A stretch of 64,000 bases of DNA from Cohnella faecalis (lineage in GTDB: Bacteria; Bacillota; Bacilli; Paenibacillales; Paenibacillaceae). The notes under the pieces are model-generated. The model did no database searches and had not been told where the DNA came from. It saw only the letters and a list, made by a program, of their open reading frames with translations. Where the stretch lies: the NCBI RefSeq assembly GCF_003570905.1, contig NZ_QXJM01000039.1, positions 124,001 to 188,000 on the forward strand. The letters run 5' to 3'. Positions 1 through 8,397 of the stretch are shown here, in pieces (within the stretch, counting starts at the first letter, position 1; every line of letters begins with the position of its first letter). The translations under genes and the position numbers were made by a program.

Positions 1-518
1 TGAACAGGAAGTTCATACCTGAGGCTCCCAATCAGGCGTGGGTTACTGATATTACTTACTGCCCGACCAATGAAGGCTGGTTGTATTTAGCGAGCGTCAT
101 GGACCTGTACAGCCGTAAAATTGTTGGATTTCACATGTCGGATCGAATGACCAAAGATCTCGTCATTAAGGCGCTAGATCGTGCCTACGCCCAGCGTCGG
201 CCAGGAGCCGGATTACTCCATCACTCCGATCGGGGAAGCCAATACGCCTCACACGAATACCAGAAGAAAATGAAGCAGTACAAGATGGAAGGAAGCATGA
301 GCCGAAAAGGCAACTGCTACGACAATGCCTGCATTGAATCGTTCCATAGCGTCCTCAAGAAAGAACTCATTTATCTTACAAAATTCAGGACGCGTGAGGA
401 CGCGAAGAAACAGATTTTTGAGTACATTACATGTTTCTATAATGGTGAACGAATTCATTCAACCATTGGCTATTTATCGCCGAACAGTTACGAACGGGCG
501 TTTTCAAATCCGGCCTAA
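1..518 (+). CDS. IS3-family transposase OrfB, C-terminal part (partial)
   Basis: The reading frame is open from the window edge, in frame from base 3, and ends with TAA at 516-518. An in-frame TTG at 81 is not the true start, because the conserved sequence NQAWVTDITY lies upstream of it. This is the rve/DDE integrase core. The first Asp is in VTDITY, the second in HHSDRGSQY, and the catalytic Glu is in NACIESFHSVLKKE. The tail with ERIHSTIGYLSPNSYE is typical of IS150-like OrfB. The protein cuts and joins element ends during transposition and is normally made as an OrfAB fusion by frameshifting. The visible catalytic triad is intact, so nothing here shows that the copy is dead. Confidence 0.9.
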   Translation, partial: NRKFIPEAPNQAWVTDITYCPTNEGWLYLASVMDLYSRKIVGFHMSDRMTKDLVIKALDRAYAQRRPGAGLLHHSDRGSQYASHEYQKKMKQYKMEGSMSRKGNCYDNACIESFHSVLKKELIYLTKFRTREDAKKQIFEYITCFYNGERIHSTIGYLSPNSYERAFSNPA

Positions 519-534
519 TTTTCTCGATTCTAAG

Positions 535-559
535 TGTCTATTTTCTTGACAGAGGTTCA
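535..559. repeat. Right terminal inverted repeat of the IS element
   Basis: The 25 bases after the transposase stop run from TGTCTATT to GAGGTTCA and end in the CA dinucleotide usual for IS3 ends. The tandem repeat array resumes at the next base. The matching left repeat is outside the window, so this is inferred from position and terminal bases. Confidence 0.6.
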
Positions 560-1345
560 ACATACATTCGGCGGGAAGCGTGACTGAGAGCGCAACAGTG
601 GTACGAGGTAACATACAATTGGCGGGAAGCGTGGTCGAGTGCGCAACAGTGGTACGAGGTAACATACATTCGGCGGGAAGCGCGACTGAGAGCGCAACAG
701 TGGTACGAGGTAACATACAATTGGCTGGAAGCGTGACTGAGAGCGCAACAGTGGTACGAGGTAACATACAATTGGCGGGAAGCGTGACTGAGAGCGCAAC
801 AGTGGTACGAGGTACCATACATTCGGCGGGAAACGTGACTGAGAGCGCAACAGTGGTACGAGGTAACATACATTCGGCGGGAAGCGTGACTGAGAGCGCA
901 ACAGTGGTACGAGGTAACATACAATTGGCTGGAAGCGTGACTGAGAGCGCAACAGTGGTACGAGGTACCATACAATCGGCGGGAAGCGCGACTGAGAGCG
1001 CAACAGTGGTACGAGGTAACATACAATTGGCTGGAAGCGTGACTGAGAGCGCAACAAGGGTACGAGGTAACATACAATTGGCTGGAAGCGTGACTGAGAG
1101 CGCAACAGTGGTACGAGGTAACATACATTCGGCGGGAAGCGCGACTGAGAGCGCATCAGTGGGACGAGGTACCATACATTCGGCGGGAAGTGTGATCGAG
1201 AGCGCAACAGGGGTACGAGGTACCATACAATCGGCGGGAAGCGCGACTGAGAGCGCAACAGGGGTACGAGGTAACATACATTCTGCGGGAAGCGTGACTG
1301 AGAGCGCAACAGTGGGACGTGGTACCATACATTCGGCGGATAGTA
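560..1345. repeat. Tandem array 1: 51-bp unit, 15 cores, family A (+ orientation)
   Basis: The core GCAACAGTGGTACGAGGTA and variants recur at 592 and then every 51 bp exactly to 1306, giving 15 copies with no length change. Each unit has a conserved half (GCGCA-CAGTGG-ACG-GGTA-CA) and a second half ending GGCGGGAAGCGTGACTGA. Some copies carry GGTACgagGTACC, a small hairpin. Several frames on both strands stay open because 51 is divisible by 3 and the unit lacks stops. I see no ribosome binding site or start context, so I treat it as non-coding. The same core occurs in reverse complement in the array at 58005-58600. The left part is interrupted by the IS element. Confidence 0.95.
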
Positions 1346-1358
1346 GGCGTGAACGCTA

Positions 1359-1412
1359 AAGGGGCGGCCCCTAAAGGTCATAAAATAGACCTAGGGGCAG
1401 CCCCTTCCTTTT
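1359..1412. terminator. Long hairpin between array 1 and pulA, possible terminator
   Basis: AAGGGGC (1359-1365) pairs with GCCCCTT (1400-1406), and further paired blocks CCCCT/AGGGG and AGGTC/GACCT lie inside, around a loop ATAAAATA. A pyrimidine-rich TTCCTTTT follows on the + strand and a shorter T tract on the - strand. It lies about 100 bp beyond the pulA stop codon, so it could end that transcript. Confidence 0.5.
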
Positions 1413-1512
1413 CGTTCTGGAAAAACGAACTAACCGCGCGTGCAGTCAATGCCGCTCCGCTAGGAATCAATTAACGGGAAGCATCTCGGTGTTCTAAGCA
1501 TCGACATTGCCC

Positions 1513-4431
1513 TTATTGGCTATACAGCACCATGGATGAAAGGGCAGGCACGGTAACTGTCGTTCCTTTAACGCTGGAGATCGCTTTCGTTCCCGCTTTT
1601 TCCCCGTTCACGACGATCTTCCATTTGCCCTTCGGCAGCGTTACTTGCTGCGGTTGGCGCAGGGCGTTATGGAACACGGCGATCTTGGCCCAGGAATCGC
1701 GGGCGGCGCGGCCGTCGATGGTGTATCCGATCAAGCCGGATTTCGTATTGAGGAACTTCAAGTTCTTCTTAATATCGGCGGCCGACGTCATGCGGAAAGC
1801 GGGATGCGCTTTGCGCAGAGCGATGACGCCCTTGTAATAATCGACGACGGACTGGTACTTCGCCTTGCGCGTCCAATCGAGCTGGTTGACGGCGTCGGAC
1901 GAGTTGTAGCTGTTGCCGTTGCCGCCCTTCGTTCTCAGGAACTCCTGTCCCGCATGAAGGAAAGGAATGCCCTGCGAGGTAAGCGTCACTGTGGTCGCCA
2001 GCTTGTGCATCTTGATCCGGGTCGCTTCGGAATCCTTCGGATTTGAGAATGCGAGCTTATCCCAGAGAGTGTTGTTGTCGTGCGCTTCCACGTAGTTGAC
2101 GGATTGATCCGGGGATTTCGCGAATTGGGCGATATTCGGCTGATACGTGATACCGCCGACGATGCCGCCTTTTACGCTGTTCTCCACGGAATAATTGCCG
2201 CTTACGAAGCCCGTTTGATCGAGCAGGAATGCGCTGCCTTTGGTGCTGTCGCGGAAGCTGTCGTTGAATTGTCCGATACGAGGCAATTTGGCTGCGTTAG
2301 GCTGATTCGCTTTGAGCGAGCTGTCCAGCGCGGTACCCAGTATCCAGCCTTCCCCGATCGTAATGATGCTTGGATCGATCTGATCCAACGCTTTGCGAAC
2401 CTGATTCATGGTCTCGATATCGTGAATCCCCATCAGGTCGAACCGGAAGCCGTCCAGCTTGTAATCCTTCGCCCAATGCTTGACGGAGTCGACGATCAGT
2501 TTGCGAACCATCGAGTGGTCGGATGCCGTATCGTTGTTGACGCCGGAGCCGTTGGACAGCTTGCCGTTCTCGTCGTAACGGAAGTAATAGCCGGGCACCA
2601 GCTTTTCCAGATTGGACGCATCCACGGAGTAGACGTGGTTGTATACGACGTCCATAATGACGCGCAGGCCGTTCTGATGGAGCGCTTGCACCGCTTGCTT
2701 CAATTCGCGAACGCGCGCCGAAGGGTCGGCCGGATTCGACGAATAGGAGCCTTCCGGAGCATTATAGTTTTTCGGATCGTAGCCCCAGTTGTATTGAGGC
2801 GTGTTTAGCTTGCTCTCGTCTACGGTTGCATAGTCATAGATCGGGAGGAGCTGAACATGGGTGACGCCGAGGTCCTTGATATGGTCTAGGCCGGTTTTGG
2901 TGCCGCCCGGACCTTTCGTTCCGGTCTCCGTCAAGCCGAGGAACTTGCCTTTGTTCTTGATTCCGCTGTTGGCGGCGATGGACAAGTCTCTCACGTGCAG
3001 CTCATAGATAATCGCATCTACCGAATTTTTGAACGGAGGCTTCTTCTGCGTGCTCCAGCCCTTCGGATCGGTGGCGGCCCAATCGATAATCGCTCCGCGA
3101 TCGCCGTTCAACGCTACCGAAGACGCGTACGGATCGGCGGCTTCGTTCCATTTGCCGTTAACGAGCACTTTGTACGTATAGAACTTGCCCTTCTGATCTC
3201 CAGCCAGGGAGGCGGTCCACGTTCCTTTTTCCGCCTTGGTCATGGCGATTTCTTGGCCGGAAGCATCGTTCCACTTCGCATAGACGACCAGCTTGGCTTC
3301 GGCGGCGGTCGGAGCCCAGACGCGGAATTTGGTCTTCGCCTTCGTATATGTCGCCCCCAAGTCGTTCCCCGCGTAGTAGAAGGTTTTGTCGAAAGAGGCG
3401 CTTCCAAATATTTTGCCCAGCGTAACGGTTGCTTGCAAGTAATTTTCCTTAACTAGCGTATAACTCGATCTCAGATCCAAATCTACGGAGGTCGTCAGTC
3501 TCGCTAGGCGCGTAACGCCCTTGTCGTCCGGATTGATTGGCTTCACCGATGCGATAGGAATTTGGATATCACCGGTTTTTAACGTGAAGCCTTCGTCTCC
3601 GGAACCGCTGATCGGGAATGGAATGTTGGTTTCGAAGGAGATGACCCGCGCATCGTCCAGCTGAGCCTTGATAATTTTGGGGGATTTGTCTACATAATAG
3701 TCTTTGTAGTAGACAGGCTCCTGATTTTGCGCGATCCAGATTTCGGCGGTGCCGTCATCGTTGATCTTCTCGATAAAGCGGTCGCTGAATTCCCGGTTGG
3801 CCCAGTCGCTGGAGGCATCGCTGAGGCGGAGAACAAAGCCGATCCGCTTCGAATCCTTCGTATTGGGCACGGTGAACTCGGCATATTTGCCGTATTCGTC
3901 TTCGCCGTTCAGCGGATAGGACGCGCCGTCCTTGCCTTCCGCCCAGCCCCATACGTTCCATCCGTCATATTTGTCGTCATAACGGAAATAATGGAGCTTG
4001 ACCTTCACCTCGTCAAAGGATTTGGCAGGCCCTTCGGGCTCTTCGGGATTCGAGGTATAAATACGGGAATCTCCGGGCAATAGCCAAATTTCCGCTGCGC
4101 CCGCAATATTCTCAATGAACCGGTCGCCCGGCACATCCTTCTGCCAATCCTCCGTACGAACGATAAAGCCGGCCTTTTTCACGCTTCCCGCCAGCGAGAT
4201 TTTTCCTACCTTGCCGAAAGCGTCGTAGCCTGTGAACTTGTAAGGCTTGCCGTCTTTGCCGTCCTCCCAAACCCACAAGCTCCAATCTCGCGTATCCTTG
4301 TCCGCTGGCTTGTAGTGGATGATTAACTCGGTTGTCGCTTCGGCTGAAACCGCTCTCAAAGAACCGGATACAAATACCGTGCTTAGGCAGAGCAGCAAAG
4401 CCAGCAACGTTAATCCAAATCTTCTCTTCAA
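1513..4431 (-). CDS. pulA: Secreted type I pullulanase
   Basis: This enzyme hydrolyses alpha-1,6 branch links in pullulan and starch-derived dextrins outside the cell. The 972-residue protein begins with a signal peptide ending about residue 31 (SLRAVSAEA). Two CBM41-like starch-binding modules follow, at about 35-135 and 145-250, then a CBM48-like domain near 345-430 and a GH13_14 barrel. The type I signature YNWGYDPKNYNAPEGSYS lies near residues 543-560. Other motifs are DVVYNH near 592, the nucleophile Asp in GFRFDLMG near 664, the acid/base Glu in IGEGW near 692, and HDN near 780. The start is TTG at 4431, preceded by GGGGAGGG with 7-base spacing. It stands alone, divergent from the ABC operon. 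Confidence 0.95.
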   Translation of the reverse strand: MKRRFGLTLLALLLCLSTVFVSGSLRAVSAEATTELIIHYKPADKDTRDWSLWVWEDGKDGKPYKFTGYDAFGKVGKISLAGSVKKAGFIVRTEDWQKDVPGDRFIENIAGAAEIWLLPGDSRIYTSNPEEPEGPAKSFDEVKVKLHYFRYDDKYDGWNVWGWAEGKDGASYPLNGEDEYGKYAEFTVPNTKDSKRIGFVLRLSDASSDWANREFSDRFIEKINDDGTAEIWIAQNQEPVYYKDYYVDKSPKIIKAQLDDARVISFETNIPFPISGSGDEGFTLKTGDIQIPIASVKPINPDDKGVTRLARLTTSVDLDLRSSYTLVKENYLQATVTLGKIFGSASFDKTFYYAGNDLGATYTKAKTKFRVWAPTAAEAKLVVYAKWNDASGQEIAMTKAEKGTWTASLAGDQKGKFYTYKVLVNGKWNEAADPYASSVALNGDRGAIIDWAATDPKGWSTQKKPPFKNSVDAIIYELHVRDLSIAANSGIKNKGKFLGLTETGTKGPGGTKTGLDHIKDLGVTHVQLLPIYDYATVDESKLNTPQYNWGYDPKNYNAPEGSYSSNPADPSARVRELKQAVQALHQNGLRVIMDVVYNHVYSVDASNLEKLVPGYYFRYDENGKLSNGSGVNNDTASDHSMVRKLIVDSVKHWAKDYKLDGFRFDLMGIHDIETMNQVRKALDQIDPSIITIGEGWILGTALDSSLKANQPNAAKLPRIGQFNDSFRDSTKGSAFLLDQTGFVSGNYSVENSVKGGIVGGITYQPNIAQFAKSPDQSVNYVEAHDNNTLWDKLAFSNPKDSEATRIKMHKLATTVTLTSQGIPFLHAGQEFLRTKGGNGNSYNSSDAVNQLDWTRKAKYQSVVDYYKGVIALRKAHPAFRMTSAADIKKNLKFLNTKSGLIGYTIDGRAARDSWAKIAVFHNALRQPQQVTLPKGKWKIVVNGEKAGTKAISSVKGTTVTVPALSSMVLYSQ

Positions 4432-4495
4432 TTAATTTCCCTCCCCTGTTATGTAAGCCAAAAAGCGCAGTCGTTTGCGCATTTTGCATCAATTC

Positions 4496-4524
4496 ATTAT
4501 AAAACACGCCCTAAAATATTCCAA
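4496..4524 (-). promoter_or_regulatory. Sigma-A promoter of pulA
   Basis: On the - strand, TTGGAA (4519-4524) is followed by 17 bases and a perfect TATAAT (4496-4501). Just downstream, at 4465-4480, GCGCA and TGCGC form an inverted repeat with a 6-base spacer between the start of transcription and the ribosome binding site. This is a possible operator, though no exact cre consensus is present. Confidence 0.7.
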
Positions 4525-4624
4525 CAATGGATTTCCGACAGCTTTTTTAATTCGACAAACGGCCAAGCTCGAAAATTAGCACAGTTTGCGGCTGGTAACC
4601 TTGTAATCTTTAGACGGTTTTTAA

Positions 4625-4653
4625 TTGACGCGGCATTCTTTTGCACATACAAT
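4625..4653 (+). promoter_or_regulatory. Sigma-A promoter of the ABC export operon
   Basis: TTGACG (4625-4630), a 17-base spacer and TACAAT (4648-4653) form a near-consensus promoter. The predicted start near 4660 leaves a leader of about 150 bases before the ATG at 4810. Confidence 0.7.
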
Positions 4654-4736
4654 CAGTATATATTTTCCATGTCCGCGCTTACACAAGTTAAGGGCACTGT
4701 ATGCTAAACCGACAAGATTCGCGGTTTACTGTCAAC

Positions 4737-4771
4737 CCCGATTTCTCTTTCACGGAGAATCGGGTTTTTTT
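4737..4771 (+). terminator. Intrinsic terminator inside the leader of the ABC operon
   Basis: CCCGAT (4737-4742) pairs with ATCGGG (4759-4764), extended by TCT/AGA, and is followed by seven T. It lies between the promoter at 4625-4653 and the first gene. An upstream hairpin AAACCG/CGGTTT and a competing GGTT/AACC pairing precede it. It could be an attenuator or the end of a small RNA. Confidence 0.7.
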
Positions 4772-4809
4772 GTATTCATCTATCCGCATACAAAAGAAGG
4801 GGAGTCACT

Positions 4810-5796
4810 ATGATCGAAGTCAGCGGAATGTCGAAGCACTATCGGATTGTCAAGAAGCAGCCGGGATTGTCCGGAGCGGTCAAAGGGTTGTTCTCGCGGG
4901 AATATACCGTGAAGAAAGCTGTCGACGATATCAGCTTTCAAATTAAGCCGGGCGAGATGGTAGGTTACATTGGCGCTAACGGAGCGGGCAAGTCGACGAC
5001 GATCAAGATGCTGTGCGGCATCCTGACCCCTAGCAGCGGCGAGGTTCGTGTGGGTGGCATCGTTCCCTATAAGGAAAGAAAGCGGAACGCCAAAAATATC
5101 GGCGCCGTATTCGGACAGCGGACGCAGCTGTTCTGGGATATCGCGGTTCGGGAATCCTACGATTTGTTGAAGCATATCTACGAGATTCCGGACAAGGAGT
5201 ACCGGGAGACGATCGCGATGTTCACCGAGGTGCTTCAGCTTGAGCCCCTTCTCGGCGTGCCCGTGCGCCAGCTGTCGCTGGGACAGAAGATGCGCTGCGA
5301 GCTCGCGGCCGCATTTCTGCACAGCCCGTCCATCGTCTTTCTGGATGAGCCGACAATCGGTCTCGACGTGGCCGTTAAAGTCAAAATTCGCGAATTCATC
5401 AAGAAGATGAATCAAGCACGGGGAACGACGGTTATTTTGACGACGCACGATATGCAGGACATCGAGGAAATCTGCAATCGTATCATTATTATCGACGAAG
5501 GCAAAGTTCTCTACGACGGAAGCCTGCAATCGATAAAAGACCAGTTCGGCCATAAGCGTGTTATTCATTTCGAGCTCGATCAGGAAGGGCTGTTCGCGCT
5601 TCCCGAACGGCTGTCCAATCAGGCGGAATTCAGCCAGGAGGAGGACGGGATTGTCAGCGTCTCCTTCAGCAACCAGGCGATTACGGCCGCCGACGTCATA
5701 ACGGAAGTGATGAAGGACTACCGAATTCGCGACCTGACGATCGCTGACCCGAAGATCGAGACCATCGTACAGGAAATTTACGAGAAAGGTATCTAG
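4810..5796 (+). CDS. ABC transporter ATP-binding protein (NatA-like, COG4586 type)
   Basis: This is the ATPase of a three-gene ABC-2 export system. The 328-residue protein has Walker A GANGAGKST near residues 56-64, the signature LSLGQKMR near 154, Walker B IVFLDEPTIGLD near 175, and the switch His in TTHDMQD. A C-terminal extension of about 90 residues follows the ATPase domain, as usual for this family. The ribosome binding site GAAGGGGAG precedes the ATG. The next gene starts 2 bases after the stop, so the genes are co-transcribed. The substrate cannot be told from sequence; relatives are annotated as uncharacterised multidrug or viologen-type exporters. Confidence 0.9.
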   Translation: MIEVSGMSKHYRIVKKQPGLSGAVKGLFSREYTVKKAVDDISFQIKPGEMVGYIGANGAGKSTTIKMLCGILTPSSGEVRVGGIVPYKERKRNAKNIGAVFGQRTQLFWDIAVRESYDLLKHIYEIPDKEYRETIAMFTEVLQLEPLLGVPVRQLSLGQKMRCELAAAFLHSPSIVFLDEPTIGLDVAVKVKIREFIKKMNQARGTTVILTTHDMQDIEEICNRIIIIDEGKVLYDGSLQSIKDQFGHKRVIHFELDQEGLFALPERLSNQAEFSQEEDGIVSVSFSNQAITAADVITEVMKDYRIRDLTIADPKIETIVQEIYEKGI

Positions 5797-5798
5797 CT

Positions 5799-6587
5799 AT
5801 GAAAAAATATTGGGAAATGATGAAGTCGCAGATCAAGGTGGACACCGCTTATAACGCGTGGTACTGGGCGGGCACGGTGTCGATGATCCTTCGGATGCTC
5901 ATTATTTACGCGTTCTGGCACGCCGTATACGAGAACAGGACCACAATCGGCGAGATGCCTATCGATACAATGATTACTTATGTTGTCCTGGCTATGGCGC
6001 TTAACAACTATATGGCGGGCGTAGGCAACCAGTTGGCCGGCAACGTTCGCGACGGCGGCGTCGCGGTCGAGCTTATGCGTCCTTACAACTTGCTGGATAA
6101 GCTGGTGGCGCTGGATCTGGGCAACAAGGTGTCGGGAACTCTCCGCGAAGCGCTGCCGATGATGCTCGTCGCATACCTGTTCATAGGTATTAACGCGCCT
6201 AATAGCTGGGCCGATTTTCCGTTGTTTATCGTTAGCGCCGCCTTGGGCATTCTGATAGGCACGCAACTGGACCTGGTGCTTGGAATCGCGGCATTCTGGC
6301 TCTTGTACATCTGGGGACTCCGGGTGCTCCGCAACGCGATCTTCCTGTTCTTCTCCGGGGCGCTGCTGCCGATTTCGATGTTTCCGGAGTGGCTTCAGAC
6401 GGTCAGCAATTTTCTTCCGTTCCAATGGATGGTTTACGTTCCCGTATCCATCTACACCGGTAAAATCGCCGGAATCGAAGCCGTATACGCAATTGGGATT
6501 CAAATAGTATGGTTGGCGGGCATCTACGCGGCGATCCGGTTGGCCTGGTCGTTCGCGATCCGCAAGGTGACGATATTCGGAGGCTGA
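5799..6587 (+). CDS. ABC-2 type permease subunit (COG4587 type)
   Basis: The 262-residue membrane protein has about six hydrophobic segments and no signal peptide. The short cytoplasmic N terminus KKYWEMMKSQIKVDTAYNAWYWAG is typical of ABC-2 permeases that pair with COG4586 ATPases. It sits 2 bp after the ATPase stop and just upstream of a second permease of similar size. The three probably form a heterodimeric membrane pore with an ATPase dimer. Substrate unknown. Confidence 0.85.
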   Translation: MKKYWEMMKSQIKVDTAYNAWYWAGTVSMILRMLIIYAFWHAVYENRTTIGEMPIDTMITYVVLAMALNNYMAGVGNQLAGNVRDGGVAVELMRPYNLLDKLVALDLGNKVSGTLREALPMMLVAYLFIGINAPNSWADFPLFIVSAALGILIGTQLDLVLGIAAFWLLYIWGLRVLRNAIFLFFSGALLPISMFPEWLQTVSNFLPFQWMVYVPVSIYTGKIAGIEAVYAIGIQIVWLAGIYAAIRLAWSFAIRKVTIFGG

Positions 6588-6611
6588 GGATAAGGGGAAA
6601 GGAGCTTGCAT

Positions 6612-7403
6612 GTGAAGCGCTACAGCAAACTATACTGGCAATATTTCAAGGCCCGATTGAAAGTCATGATGGAATACAGGGTCGATTTTCTGCTCGGCGT
6701 CTTTTCCGTTTTTTTCATCCAAGGGACTTCCATTCTGTTCGTCAGCATCGTGTTCGATCAGATCGATTCCTTGCACGGCTGGACTTATCATCAAATTATG
6801 TTCATCTATGCGGTCGCTCTGCTGGGCCGGTCGCTCGAGCATATTTTTTTCGACAACTTATGGACGATAGGCTTTCAATATATCCGACCCGGCAATTTTG
6901 ACCGTCTGCTCATTCGGCCGGTGAACGTACTTTTCCAGCTTATCGCAGAGCGGGTGCAGCAGGACGGAGTCGGCAATTTGCTGATCGGGCTGATCGTCAT
7001 GTTCACGGCCGCGCCGCACGTAGGAATCGATTGGGGCTTCGCCGACATTTTGCTGCTGCTCCTCATGATCGTATCCAGCTCGGCGATCTTCTTGGCCGTC
7101 AATCTGTTCCTCGCATCGTTCTCGTTCTGGATGGTCGACAGCTTGCCGATCATGGTCGCCGTACACGGCTCGAGCGACTTCGCCCGCTATCCGATGAGCA
7201 TCTACGGCAAAGGAATCCGATTCGTGCTGACATGGATCATTCCTTACGGCTTTACTGCGTTCTACCCGGCGGCCGTCTTTCTGGATCCCGACGGCTTCCG
7301 GCAGTTCGCGGTCATCTCGCCGATCGTTGCCGTCGTGAGCTTGACCATCGCTTACTTCGTCTGGAATCGCGGGCTTCGCGCTTTCTCCAGCACGGGTAAT
7401 TAA
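6612..7403 (+). CDS. ABC-2 type permease subunit (COG3694 type)
   Basis: This is the second membrane subunit of the exporter, with about six transmembrane segments. I choose the GTG at 6612 because AAAGGAG at 6598-6604 is then 7 bases away; the in-frame TTG at 6606 would be too close to it. The protein starts VKRYSKLYWQYFKARLKVMMEYR, which matches the usual start of this family. It is the last gene of the operon. I see no clear terminator in the 235 bp that follow. Confidence 0.85.
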   Translation: MKRYSKLYWQYFKARLKVMMEYRVDFLLGVFSVFFIQGTSILFVSIVFDQIDSLHGWTYHQIMFIYAVALLGRSLEHIFFDNLWTIGFQYIRPGNFDRLLIRPVNVLFQLIAERVQQDGVGNLLIGLIVMFTAAPHVGIDWGFADILLLLLMIVSSSAIFLAVNLFLASFSFWMVDSLPIMVAVHGSSDFARYPMSIYGKGIRFVLTWIIPYGFTAFYPAAVFLDPDGFRQFAVISPIVAVVSLTIAYFVWNRGLRAFSSTGN

Positions 7404-7638
7404 CCGTATAATGCCGCGGATTAACAAACTGGAATTTTCTCATTCATTCGCCTAATTTCGACATTTTTTTCAGAAAGGATATGATAAATTAAAGGTGCTA
7501 TTGAAACGCTTACAAATGGAAGGAGGCGGGATATTTAAGGGATAGCAAGTATCGGGATTGCTGTAAGCAAAGGTGTGACGCATGGAAAAGGCAACGATTG
7601 CAAGTTGGCTTCAGATCATACTAAGGAGATGATAGGAC

Positions 7639-8169
7639 ATGCGTTTGTTGAAAAAAGGCCTAGTAGGTAAAAAGGTAATCTCGGCCGTGGCCGCTCTGGC
7701 GGTCGTGTCCGGTTTGAGCATCATTAGCGCAAGCGCGGGCAGCAACATCATCCCGCTCATGACTTCCAATTCGAGCATTTATGGCACCGCTTACGCGAGC
7801 AGCGAGTGGGCAACCCATGATGCTTATAAGGCGTTCGACCACGACAACAGCACTTACTGGTCGACCTCCAGCGGCGTCTATGGGGAGCTGCGCTTCACTT
7901 TCCCTACCTCTAAGAGGGTCACGTCCTATACGGTAAGGACTTCTTCCGAGCCCCTCGGGAACGTTCCGAAAACCTGGACGCTCCAAGGTTCCAACAACGG
8001 TTCGAGCTGGACCGTGCTGGCTACCGAATCGAACTGGCTGTACCCGAATTTCACGTATGGTCCTTTCTTAACGACCACGAGCGGCGATTACACCATGTAT
8101 CGATTGGTCATCACCGCGAATAACGGCGCTTATTCAACTTCCGTCGCCGAAGTGCAGATGTTTGAATAA
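7639..8169 (+). CDS. Small secreted protein with discoidin (F5/8 type C) domain
   Basis: The 176-residue protein has a basic N terminus and a signal peptide with a likely cleavage site after SIISASA. A single discoidin-like beta-sandwich fills the rest: SSEWATHDAYKAFDHDNSTYWSTSSG, then the SKRVTSYTVRTSS strand and LQGSNNGSSWTVL. Such domains bind carbohydrates or cell-surface polymers. No enzyme domain is attached, so it may be a stand-alone lectin-like protein. AAGGAG lies 10 bases before the ATG. About 125 bp upstream, TTGAAACGCTTACAA at 7501-7515 resembles a LacI/CcpA-type operator, a weak hint of sugar control. A strong terminator follows. Confidence 0.8.
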   Translation: MRLLKKGLVGKKVISAVAALAVVSGLSIISASAGSNIIPLMTSNSSIYGTAYASSEWATHDAYKAFDHDNSTYWSTSSGVYGELRFTFPTSKRVTSYTVRTSSEPLGNVPKTWTLQGSNNGSSWTVLATESNWLYPNFTYGPFLTTTSGDYTMYRLVITANNGAYSTSVAEVQMFE

Positions 8170-8190
8170 ACCCGCTGTGTATTGAAAAAA

Positions 8191-8229
8191 GTGTTGAGCA
8201 GAGATTTCATTCTGCTCAACACTTTTTTT
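8191..8229 (+). terminator. Rho-independent terminator after the discoidin gene
   Basis: A perfect 12-bp stem (GTGTTGAGCAGA with TCTGCTCAACAC), an 8-base loop and seven T follow the stop codon by about 20 bp. An A-rich tract on the other side could let it act in both directions. Confidence 0.9.
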
Positions 8230-8331
8230 GTTTTCTCATATTTCCCCCATACTATCTGCCGCGAGGTACCCACTCTGTCTCATTCGACCTCACGGGACAA
8301 CCTTAAGCAGGACAAAGACAAAATCAATAAA

Positions 8332-8364
8332 TTGACAGTTACTATCAAATAAAATAAACTGTCA
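8332..8364 (+). promoter_or_regulatory. Promoter and TetR-type operator of the efflux operon
   Basis: TTGACA (8332-8337), a 17-base spacer and TAAACT (8355-8360) form the promoter. The near-perfect palindrome TTGACAGTTACTATCAA (8332-8348) covers the -35 box. TGACAGTT (8333-8340) also recurs as AACTGTCA at 8357-8364 over the -10. These are typical positions for repression by the TetR regulator encoded downstream. Confidence 0.75.
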
Positions 8365-8397
8365 TTAAATATAAAAATTCAAAAGGTGGTAACTATC

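Larger units (their letters stand above)
1..559 (+). mobile_element. IS3-family insertion sequence, right end (5' part outside window)
   Basis: The element enters from the left edge and ends at 559. It carries the C-terminal part of an IS3 OrfB transposase and a right terminal repeat ending in CA at 535-559. The base after the element falls in the middle of a 51-bp repeat unit, so the IS appears to have inserted into the repeat array that continues to 1345. The left end, orfA and the target duplication lie outside the window. The IS150-like subgroup is inferred from protein motifs only. Confidence 0.85.

Noticed and set aside
560..1345. CRISPR array
   Set aside because: Units of 51 bp look like repeat plus spacer, but the 'spacer' halves are also repeated, and no cas gene is present. 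The same holds for the arrays at 36612, 42508 and 58005.
1532..4083. Several + strand open frames opposite pullulanase
   Set aside because: They are shadows of a GC-rich gene and have no recognisable products.
4640..4810. T-box or known riboswitch in the ABC leader
   Set aside because: No T-box sequence or specifier loop is seen, and the neighbour genes are not amino acid genes; attenuation is kept only as a general idea.
7501..7515. A true cre site before the discoidin gene
   Set aside because: TTGAAACGCTTACAA is one base short of the consensus spacing; kept only as a weak hint in the gene entry.
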